A stretch of 14,073 nt of DNA from Cristatella mucedo (Eukaryota > Bryozoa > Phylactolaemata > Cristatellidae). Below are positions 8,255 through 14,073 of the stretch, piece by piece. The position numbers were made by a program, and so were the translations under genes. Position 1 is the stretch's first letter. Each line of letters begins with the position of its first letter. The stretch spans positions 1 through 14,073 of the forward strand of contig WPIO01000653.1 of NCBI GenBank assembly GCA_009760855.2, written 5' to 3'. Below the pieces are notes generated by a model. It had not been told where the DNA came from. It did not search any database and saw only the letters and a program-made list of their open reading frames with translations.

Positions 8255-8757
8255 GTCAGCGAGTATCCAGTTGTGGCATTCTAATAATGATGGCAGTTAG
8301 GAAAGTAGATTGATTTGCAGGGGCGAAGAACATATATTTTGGTTGGGCATTATCGATGTCAAGTTTCGAGTTTATATGGATGGCTAATGATTTTAGCATG
8401 TGGAGGATTAAGTGAGATCCCCATTAAATCAAATAAGCCGAATTAAATATTCATATGTAATTATAATAAATAGCTATAGGACATTATTGTATTCAGTATA
8501 TGCAACTGGTTGTACGTATGGTCCAGCATTAGCAGCAAAATAAACAAATTCAGTCAGCCCACACAATTCGGCACTGAAGACTCAGTTAAGTCTTCAAAAT
8601 GAATAACGAAATAAGCCACGATGAGGAAAGATCAAGTTATGGCAATCAGAATCAAAGTGAGAGAAGACAGATTTGAAATAAAAAAGGAACTTATACGTGG
8701 GAGTGACTGATTACCGCGAGAATTTGCCACTTGTTTTGGGTCAATTCAAAGCAAAAG

Positions 8758-8903
8758 CACACTTTAGGCTTTCACTTCCACGTGGATGACACTCAAATGT
8801 AACTTAGATTGGATGCCTCCCAGCCCTCCAGCACATCAAATTCTCCCAACTCCCTTGCTGCATGTATTGATTACATTGGCACTACATGGCAACAACATTT
8901 TTT
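8758..8903 (+). mobile_element. Short family 1 LINE fragment around the FYADD motif
   Basis: AAGCACACTTTAGGCTTTCA matches the right-hand copy from about ruler 12950. It continues through the catalytic block, here FHVDD in place of FYADD, and through ASQPSSTSNSPNSLAACID (residues 566-584 equivalent) to about ruler 13097. There is a stop just after the catalytic block. It ends where the minus-strand LINE 3' tail begins (about 8907). Its 5' end meets the 5' end of the minus-strand fragment 7440-8757, and the bases at the join can be aligned to both sides, suggesting short homology at the junction. Confidence 0.85.
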
Positions 8904-8932
8904 AGTAGGAGTAATAATAATAATGCACTTGA

Positions 8933-8974
8933 TAAAGCGCCCTCAGATAATTCAATCTCTTTCAAGGCGCTTGC
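8933..8974 (-). other. Terminal stem-loop of family 1 LINE (minus-strand copy)
   Basis: On the minus strand the arms are GCAAGCGCCTT and AGGGCGCTTTA, with the inner AGAGATTGAATTATCT still able to pair in part (AGA with TCT). It is followed by TCAAGTGC and (ATT)4. One arm carries a change that weakens the outer stem compared with the right-hand copy. Confidence 0.75.
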
Positions 8975-9239
8975 CATTTGTTGCAAAGGGGAATGCGATT
9001 GAATTGTGAGTAATATCATGCTTGATAAACAAAATTATAACATGGTGGGGTGACATAGGCAGGGTCAGCATGCAAATGTGGTTAGCGGCAGCATGAATAG
9101 TGTCAGCACACATAAGCACATGAAGGACAAATCACAGGGACCCAGTACATGTTGTCCTAAATAGGTGTGTTTTTAAGTTCTTTTTAAATGTGGTCAAGTA
9201 AGGGGATGCTCTGACCAAAGAATGGAGGGATATTCAGAC

Positions 9240-9548
9240 TTAGGGAGCGTACGAATTAAATGCGCGATTTACAAAGGATTTGAGGTTTGTACGAGGTATT
9301 GGTAAACTGTTGGATTCCGAAAAGCTGGTGGTACGATGCTTGGCCTGGTGGGGGAGTAGATCTGAGAGATAGGCTGGAGACAAAGAATGAAGTGACCTGA
9401 AAGTGAGTGACAAAATCTTGAAGAGAATCCGTTGCTTGACTAGAAGCCAGTGCAGATCGGCGAGAAGTGGTGTGATGTGGCAACTGTGAAGCTCACAGCA
9501 GACAAGCCTAGCTGCAGAGTTTTGCACCAGCTGAAAGTAATTGCACAT
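9240..9548 (-). pseudogene. Family 1 reverse transcriptase C-terminus
   Basis: A 102-codon open stretch. QLVQNSAARLVCCELHSCHITPLLADLHWLLVKQRILFKILSLTFRSLHSLSPAYLSDLLPHQAKHRTTSFSESN closely follows residues 708-782 of the right-hand copy, then IPRTNLKSFVNRAFNSYAP to a stop where the family continues with AWNS. The upstream DNA to 9619 remains alignable but is in another frame. This C-terminal region is typical of L2/CR1-like LINE proteins and of unknown detailed function. Without the catalytic part, the fragment cannot work as a polymerase. Confidence 0.85.
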
Positions 9549-9797
9549 GTCGGTAGGCCAGCAACCAGTGAGCTACAGAAGTCAAGACGGGAAGTCACAT
9601 ATGCACGGACCAACTTAGACGCCCACCACGGCTTGGCTCCTTCGTACCTAGCTGAACTGCTGCATCAGTTTCAGCCTGTTCGTACCCTCAGGTCCAGTGT
9701 GGACAATAACTTAGCTATTCCATTCTTCTGCTTAAAGACAGTTGGCGACAGAAGCTTTAGGTCTGCAGGTCCTAGCCTGTGGAACTCTCTTCCATAA
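9450..9797 (+). pseudogene. Chimeric open frame: antisense family 1 fused to family 2 C-terminus
   Basis: A 115-codon open stretch crossing the head-to-head junction. Residues 1-56 are the antisense of the family 1 copy and are meaningless as protein. From residue 58 (HHGLAPSYLAELLHQFQPVRTLRSSVDNNLAIPFF, then VGDRSFRSAGPSLWNSLP) it is the family 2 reverse transcriptase C-terminus, better preserved than the minus-strand copy because the LWNSLP Trp is kept. A stop follows LP, but the same frame stays alignable after it. It is not a real gene; it simply shows that the junction keeps an open frame by chance. Confidence 0.7.
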
Positions 9798-10152
9798 TTC
9801 TTACGCAACGACAACTACTCTCTTACTGCCGACTATGGCACATCTTTTTCAGTGGTCCTGAACTGCTACTTCTATGCTACTCACTACCTCAACTGCTCTC
9901 CTGACTCTGCTATGCTTCTCACTTTCTCTTTGCTGCGTGAGACGAAGTCTGTTGGCTACCGAATGCGTACCGAAAGCCGCTAAGGTTGTGAGAGTGTGCT
10001 ATATAAAAAATCTCCTGCGTAACATCCACATAGTCTTTATGACTTTGTGGAGTTACAGACGGAGATACATTACATTACATTACATTACATTACATTACGT
10101 TACATTACATTACATTACATTGCATTACATTACATTACATTACATTACATTA
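9620..10152 (+). mobile_element. Family 2 LINE 3' end, 5'-truncated, long ATTAC tail
   Basis: Begins at CCACCACGGCTTGGCTCC, equivalent to the HGLAPSYLAELL region of the family 2 copy at 6733-7430, and runs through the C-terminal coding region, an untranslated region ending in GAGTTACAGACGGAGATAC, and a long pentamer tail. The two copies are closely alike, so this family was probably active not long before. Its 5' end lies directly against the 5' end of the minus-strand family 1 copy, with no more than a few bases between. The two family 2 copies form an inverted pair about 2.4 kb apart. Confidence 0.88.
10066..10152. repeat. Pentamer microsatellite (ATTAC)n
   Basis: About 17 units of the five-base repeat ACATT, with two single-base interruptions (ATTACG and ATTGC). 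It is the 3' tail of the family 2 LINE, since the other family 2 copy ends at the same point with two to three units. Open frames through it that translate as ITLHYITLHY repeats are artefacts. Confidence 0.93.
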
Positions 10153-11124
10153 GAAGTAGCGTAACTCCTAGTCTCGGTCAGAACTTACCCTTGGTTTCGT
10201 TTGCTTGCTGTCCCAGCATGCTATTTCTTTTTTCAAAATAAAAATCGACCTGGTTCCTTAGCAAGATGCTGCAATGCCAGGAAGTGCCTGCAGAGTCGTG
10301 CATTTAAGCTTAAGAGAATTTAAAGCTTAAGAACTAGATAAACGCAATTGATTCCCAAATAAAATTGCCCAGTTGTTTCTTAGGTCATCTTAGCATGTTT
10401 TTCTTGGATCTCAAGTCTTTCATATGGAAGGACAAACCGAGGTTCTAGATCCCTCCTGCTGGAGGCTAAGAATTAGTGACATTAGCGTCTTGAAGTTGGG
10501 CGGCTATGACGGTTAAGCATCGCCCGAATGCACACACGATGGATGCAAATGGCACATAATTATCACTGGTATTTCTTTAATAACGAGTCGGTCAGCTTTA
10601 GCAATATTTTGGCCTCCTACTGCACACCTGACGTATGAAACACGAGAAAGATTAAAAAATAATCGCATGTGATTTTTTAAGAATAGCTAAAGTTAAGAAA
10701 TATTGAGTTTCGAGATAATCACTGTTCCAGAACCGCTTGCATATCCCAAGTGATTTATAAAATCAAGTTTTTGCGGTTTGTCAGCATTAACATATCTTTA
10801 ATGTCGTTCAAAAGAAGGACCTGCGATTAATTATTTGTTGCCATGAGAAGGAAATTCCTTACCCCATTTAAAAGATATCAACATCTTCAAGATAGCACCC
10901 GAGAAATACTGTTACAGTAATTGTCACACTATAACATTGCATATGAATTTTCCCTTTCCGGAAGAATCATTACACAACACTACCAATGGAGCGACTGTGG
11001 GAGCTCGTGTTATAGAGGTATCACAACTAACTCACAGTGCAACTGTGGGAGCTCATTTGATAGAGGTATCAGAACCAACTATCATTACGACGACAGCAGA
11101 AGGTTAGTCATCGTAACCAACTGA
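10153..11124. other. No recognisable gene; A/T-rich spacer with small repeats
   Basis: No LINE motif or credible coding frame was found on either strand. Small structures are present: two near-identical TTTAAGCTTAAG-type elements at about 10304-10332, an inverted A/T-rich repeat around 10652-10683, and the 48-base tandem repeat listed separately. The 67-codon open stretch at 10921-11124 includes that repeat and runs by chance in the same frame as the LINE that follows; its sequence matches nothing I know. Confidence 0.45.
10994..11089. repeat. Two tandem 48-base units
   Basis: ACTGTGGGAGCTC is followed by a variable stretch, TAGAGGTATCA and AACT at a constant 48-base offset (10994 and 11042 starts), with several differences between the units. 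It ends about 35-50 bases before the 5' limit of the right-hand LINE. It may be a flanking minisatellite, or a tandem array in the leader of the LINE if the element extends further upstream than I can see. Confidence 0.75.
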
Positions 11125-11315
11125 TTAGGGCATTAGACAATTAAAGACGCTACTCCATCTGGTTTCACGTTCTTTCACACCCCTAGATCAATCAAAACTG
11201 GAGGTGGAGTTGCTATGATCGTGCGCTCGAAATTCAACTTCAAGCCATTTGCGGTACCCTCGAAGCAGTCTTTGAATCAATTGTCCTGGTCTCACCCGAA
11301 AACAAGCTACCGATA

Positions 11316-13778
11316 GTGGCAGTAGTCTATCGCCCACCAGGTACCAAATCCTCCTTTATCTCAGATTTATCCGATCTCATTTCGATTTTGTGTGCAAGAA
11401 ATCGATCCTTCCTCGTTATGGGTGATTTCAACGTTCACTTTGATAACTTATCTGACGCTTTCAGCACCGAATTTTGTACATTGACAGACTCATTATCTCT
11501 TGTGGCTCATGTGCATGGCCCTACCCACATCAAGGGTCACACACTCGACCAAATTTTCTCATATAACTGCACTTTGTCATCACCAGTTATCACCAAATCC
11601 TGCTTATCTGACCACATGCAGATCTCATTCAATCTACAGTGTGTGCCCACATTCTCCTCTAAAATAACCTGTGAATCGCGAAACCTCAAGACCCTTGACA
11701 TCGATGCTGTCCGTGCGAGCATATCTGCTTCACCTTTGCTGCTCAGTCCTCCCTCCGATCTGTCATCACTGGTAGATTGCTACAACACGACACTAGCTGA
11801 CACGCTCGACGAGTTTGCACCTTTGACAAAGCGCACTGTGCGCCCCCGCCCAGACGGCCTTTGGTTTACCACAGACATTAAACTAGCCAAGTCTACTAAA
11901 CGAAAGCTTGAAAAGGCATACAAAAGATCCGGACTAACTGTCCATCGACAGGCATATGAAGACTACTGTAGGTCGTACCAATCGATCCTAGCAAAGGCTA
12001 AGTCTAGCTTCTATAGAAACATTGTTGAATCACAGATGCACAATCCAAAAATGCTGATGTCGACAATAAACCATCTCCTCAACCGTTCCCAGATTAGCTC
12101 CTTACCTGATGATCCTTGTGATGATCTGGCCGATCGCTTCTCTCGATTCTTTGTGCAGAAGATAGACAAAATCAGGGAATCCATCCCTGCGATGACAACC
12201 TCCCCACTAGAATGCTGTTCCTCGGTTCCTGGCTGCGCCTCATTGTCTGCATTTAAACAGGTCACTAGTGATGTAGTCCTAAAGCTCGTATCTCAATCAA
12301 AGAAGACAACAAGTCCACTGGACCCTATTCCCACTGTCCTGCTCCTACGTTACATTGATCTGCTGCTGCCATGCATAACCAACATCATTAATATGTCATT
12401 AGCCTCAGGTCAGGTCCCAGCACCTTTCAAAAAAGCTGTAGTCAGGCCACTTCTCAAGAAAGCTACACTAGACCAAGAGAACTTAAGCAACTACCACCCA
12501 GTCTCCCTTCTACCATTCCTATCAAAGACACTGGAACGGGTCGTGGCAGACCAGCTGAACTCGTATATCGAGACCTCACACCTTGCTAGTAAGTTCCAGT
12601 CTGGCTTTAGAGCTAATCACTCCACAGAGTCAGCATTGCTTCGGGTATACAACGACCTACTTAGGAATGCAGACATGGGTAGAGTGTCTCTTCTTGTTTT
12701 GCTTGATCTTTCGGCAGCTTTTGATACCATCGATCACAGAGTACTTCTAGAGCGCCTCTCATCTCGCCTGGGCATCACTGGCACTGCTCTGCAGTGGTTC
12801 AGGTCCTATCTCAGTGGGAGACTCCAGAGTGTTGACGTGAATGGACAAAGATCATCAGAAATACCTCTAAAATATGGAGTACCTCAGGGCTCCGTGCTAG
12901 GTCTGGTCCTTTTCACCGTTTATACTCTCCCTCTCGCTGATGTGATTGCCAAGCACAATCTAGGCTTTCACTTCTATGCGGATGACACTCAGTTGTACCT
13001 TTGCTTTGATCCCTCCCAGCCTTCGAGCACCTCAAATTTTCTCAACTCACTTGCTGCATGCATTGATGACATCCGATCATGGATGGCAGCAAATTTTCTA
13101 AAACTAAACGATGATAAAACTAACTTACTAGTTATGGGCAAACCTAGTGTTATTCAGAAATTGGAAAGGCTGACTTTCAAAATTGGCTCTGCCAGCATAT
13201 CTCCAGTTGCATCAGCTCGAAATCTAGGTGTCATATTCCAAAGCGACCTCTCGTTAGACGACCACATCAGCTCCACAGTCAAATCAGCCTATTTTCAGCT
13301 TCATAACATTGCTAAAATTAGGGCTTGTTTAGATAAGGATACCACGTCCAAGTTGGTCCATGCATTCGTGACATCTCGTCTCGACTTCTGCAACTCACTG
13401 CTTACTGGCCTACCGGCATGTGCGATGAGGCGATTGCAGCTGGTGCAAAACTCTGCAGCTAGGCTTGTCTGTCGTGAGCGTCGCAGTTGCCACATTACTC
13501 CACTTCTCGCCGACCTGCACTGGTTACCAGTCAAGCAACGGATTGACTTCAAGGTTTTGTCGCTCACTTTTAGGTCTCTTCATTCTATGGCTCCAGCCTA
13601 TCTTTCAGATATACTACCCCATCAGGCAAAGCATCGTACCACTCGCTTTTCGGAATCCAACAGTCTAGAAATACCTCGTACAAACCTTAAATCCTTTGGA
13701 GACCGTGCATTTAGCTCGTATGCTCCCACAGCCTGGAACTCCCCCTCCCGACCTGCATCAGAACATCCCCTGACCTGA
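11316..13778 (+). CDS. LINE ORF2-like protein: APE-type endonuclease (partial) plus reverse transcriptase
   Basis: An 820-codon frame for the enzyme that nicks target DNA and copies the element's RNA at the nick. The first codon is GTG inside the endonuclease and is not a true start; the domain continues upstream in another frame from about 11140. Endonuclease: VVYRPPG (3-9), GDFN (36-39), LDQIF (77-81), SDH (98-100), all intact. A basic linker follows (about 180-290). Reverse transcriptase: DPIP (336-339), NYHPVSLLPFLSK (392-404; NYRPVS is usual), FRANHSTESALL (431-442), motif A DLSAAFDTIDH (464-474), GVPQGSVLG (521-529), catalytic FYADD (553-557), LNDDKTNLLVMG (597-608). C-terminal L2/CR1-like region: SRLDFCNSLL (687-696), SAARLVCRE (713-721), HITPLLADLHWLPVKQRI (726-743). 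The C-terminus is frameshifted after AWNS (806-809). Catalytic residues look functional, but the damaged ends make this copy probably inactive. Confidence 0.93.
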   Translation: MAVVYRPPGTKSSFISDLSDLISILCARNRSFLVMGDFNVHFDNLSDAFSTEFCTLTDSLSLVAHVHGPTHIKGHTLDQIFSYNCTLSSPVITKSCLSDHMQISFNLQCVPTFSSKITCESRNLKTLDIDAVRASISASPLLLSPPSDLSSLVDCYNTTLADTLDEFAPLTKRTVRPRPDGLWFTTDIKLAKSTKRKLEKAYKRSGLTVHRQAYEDYCRSYQSILAKAKSSFYRNIVESQMHNPKMLMSTINHLLNRSQISSLPDDPCDDLADRFSRFFVQKIDKIRESIPAMTTSPLECCSSVPGCASLSAFKQVTSDVVLKLVSQSKKTTSPLDPIPTVLLLRYIDLLLPCITNIINMSLASGQVPAPFKKAVVRPLLKKATLDQENLSNYHPVSLLPFLSKTLERVVADQLNSYIETSHLASKFQSGFRANHSTESALLRVYNDLLRNADMGRVSLLVLLDLSAAFDTIDHRVLLERLSSRLGITGTALQWFRSYLSGRLQSVDVNGQRSSEIPLKYGVPQGSVLGLVLFTVYTLPLADVIAKHNLGFHFYADDTQLYLCFDPSQPSSTSNFLNSLAACIDDIRSWMAANFLKLNDDKTNLLVMGKPSVIQKLERLTFKIGSASISPVASARNLGVIFQSDLSLDDHISSTVKSAYFQLHNIAKIRACLDKDTTSKLVHAFVTSRLDFCNSLLTGLPACAMRRLQLVQNSAARLVCRERRSCHITPLLADLHWLPVKQRIDFKVLSLTFRSLHSMAPAYLSDILPHQAKHRTTRFSESNSLEIPRTNLKSFGDRAFSSYAPTAWNSPSRPASEHPLT

Positions 13779-13871
13779 CCACATTTAAAAGAAACTTAAA
13801 AAACATACCTATTTAGGACAGCATTTAGTGGGGTCCTTGTGATTCGTCCTCGATGTGCTTATGCGTGCTGA
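13779..13871 (+). pseudogene. Frameshifted C-terminal end of the LINE protein
   Basis: Beyond the premature stop, other frames resume the usual L2-like ending: LTTFKRNLK at about 13774-13800, then after an extra A in a homopolymer near 13801, YLFRTAF at about 13806-13826, with the next in-frame stop at 13869-13871. These one-base changes suggest recent decay of an otherwise intact protein or, less likely, sequencing errors in homopolymers. Confidence 0.65.
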
Positions 13872-14007
13872 CACTGTTCATGCTGCCACTAACTACATTT
13901 GCATGCTGACCCAGTGCATGTAACCCCTAACCATGTTATTCATTTTTGTTTGTTTTTCAAGCATGATTTTACTTACTATTCTATTGCGTATCACTTTGCA
14001 GCAAATG

Positions 14008-14049
14008 TAAAGCGCCTAGAAAGAGATTAAGTTCTCTGAGGGCGCTTTA
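14008..14049 (+). other. Terminal stem-loop of family 1 LINE (reference copy)
   Basis: Arms TAAAGCGCCT and AGGGCGCTTTA pair over nine to ten bases, with an inner AGAGA pairing to TCTCT around TTAAGT. It is followed by TCAAGTGCA and the (ATT)n tail (about 14059-14073). The GCGCTTTAT end resembles the GCGCTATATAA ends common in L2-type LINEs and SINEs that borrow their tails. Recognition by the reverse transcriptase is inferred from that family. Confidence 0.8.
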
Positions 14050-14073
14050 TCAAGTGCAATATTATTATTATTA

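Larger units (their letters stand above)
7440..8757 (-). mobile_element. Family 1 LINE internal fragment, endonuclease to start of reverse transcriptase, inverted
   Basis: The complement aligns to the right-hand copy from ruler about 11265 (at 8757) to about 12560 (near 7440). Clear blocks include the VVYRPPGTKSSF region (8690-8720), the GDFN region (8590-8640, motif destroyed), the STEFCTLTDSL region (8540-8580), the LDIDAVRAS region (8340-8370), TLDEFAPLTK to AKAKSSFY (8040-8260), and AVVRPLLKKATLD (about 7555-7600, weaker). Frameshifts and stops are numerous. On its 3' side the match fades at the boundary with the family 2 copy. On its 5' side it abuts, with almost no gap, a plus-strand fragment of the same family (8758-8903), forming a head-to-head junction. 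Confidence 0.78.
8907..9619 (-). mobile_element. Family 1 LINE 3' end, 5'-truncated, with (ATT)n tail
   Basis: On the minus strand, homology starts at 9619 (ruler about 13350, the TTSKLVHAFVTSRLD region) and continues through the C-terminus, the 3' untranslated part, the terminal stem-loop (8933-8974) and an ATTATTATTATT tail ending near 8910. Reading frames are better kept than in the other fragments, pointing to a fairly recent copy. It inserted into, or was joined to, the plus-strand fragment ending at 8903. At 9619/9620 it abuts a family 2 copy on the opposite strand. Confidence 0.9.
11125..14073 (+). mobile_element. Best-preserved family 1 (L2-like) LINE, 5'-truncated, reaching the right edge
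   Basis: Coding similarity to APE-type LINE endonucleases starts at about 11140 (TIKDATPSGFTFFHTPR, then GGGVAM at about 11200-11217); the NxRS and ETW blocks before it are missing or unrecognisable. A single lost base between about 11250 and 11265 shifts the frame into the 820-codon open frame. That frame ends early because of small indels near 13742; two more, near 13772 and 13801, precede an inferred original stop near 13870. A 3' untranslated region of about 140 bases leads to the terminal stem-loop (14008-14049) and an (ATT)n tail reaching the window end. The element lacks an RNase H domain and long terminal repeats. It served as the ruler for the other copies. Confidence 0.93.

Noticed and set aside
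8809-9009. 66-codon plus-strand open frame
   Set aside because: The first part is the LINE fragment 8758-8903 and the rest is antisense of the family 1 3' tail, so it is a chance fusion.
8890-10170. Target-site duplication around the head-to-head pair
   Set aside because: TAGTAGGAG on the left and TAGAAGTAG on the right are only loosely similar, and both sides are A/T-rich, so I do not claim a duplication.
9874-10241. Open frames with repeated ITLHYITLHY or YITLHYITLR peptides
   Set aside because: They are translations of the ATTAC microsatellite in two frames and have no protein character.
11316-11318. GTG as the start of the LINE protein
   Set aside because: It lies within the endonuclease domain; the matching sequence continues upstream in another frame (about 11140-11260), so the 5' boundary of the open frame is set by a frameshift and not by a start.
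12011-13567. Minus-strand open frames inside the right-hand LINE (for example 12011-12265 and 13301-13567)
   Set aside because: They are shadows of the intact plus-strand reverse transcriptase frame.
1-14073. CRISPR array, prokaryotic operon, phage or LTR element
   Set aside because: No spaced direct repeats, no ribosome binding sites with close-packed genes, and no long terminal repeats, integrase or protease motifs are visible.

Overview
The window looks like intergenic DNA from a eukaryotic, probably invertebrate metazoan, genome. I see no host gene, rRNA, tRNA or CRISPR array. What can be recognised is a dense graveyard of non-LTR retrotransposons (LINEs) of the L2/CR1-like type: an APE-type endonuclease followed by a reverse transcriptase, 5' truncation, and simple-repeat 3' tails instead of poly(A). 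A marine invertebrate would fit the style of element, but the species cannot be read from the sequence.

Layout: 1-1770 (-) is a long decayed LINE fragment running off the left edge. 1771-2087 is an unassigned spacer. 2088-2700 (+) is the 3' end of the same kind of LINE, followed by a solo 3' tail at 2785-2876 (+). 3129-5265 (-) is an older decayed copy that keeps the endonuclease N-terminus. 5266-6732 holds nothing recognisable. 6733-7430 (-) is the 3' end of a second LINE family with an ATTAC-type tail. 7440-8757 (-) and 8758-8903 (+) are two pieces of the first family joined head to head. 8907-9619 (-, first family) and 9620-10152 (+, second family) are again joined head to head. 10153-11124 is unassigned. 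11125-14073 (+) is the best-preserved copy, with an 820-codon endonuclease/reverse transcriptase reading frame (11316-13778) and a 3' stem-loop followed by an (ATT)n tail.

Two families can be separated. Family 1 ends in a conserved stem-loop (arms around AAAGCGCC and GGGCGCTTTA) and an (ATT)n tail; it is present as the right-hand copy and several fragments. Family 2 ends in GGAGATACATTACATT with a pentamer repeat and is present twice, in opposite orientations. The right-hand family 1 copy is used below as a ruler: 'ruler position' means the corresponding place in 11125-14073.

The most striking structure is that three LINE fragment pairs lie 5' end to 5' end (about 1770/2088, 8757/8758 and 9619/9620). 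In the first two the halves cover complementary stretches of one element, as expected for 5' inversion by twin priming. In the third the halves belong to two different families, with a 3' tail at each outer end. All alignments were made by eye, so boundaries are good to roughly 5-20 bases and no identity values are given.
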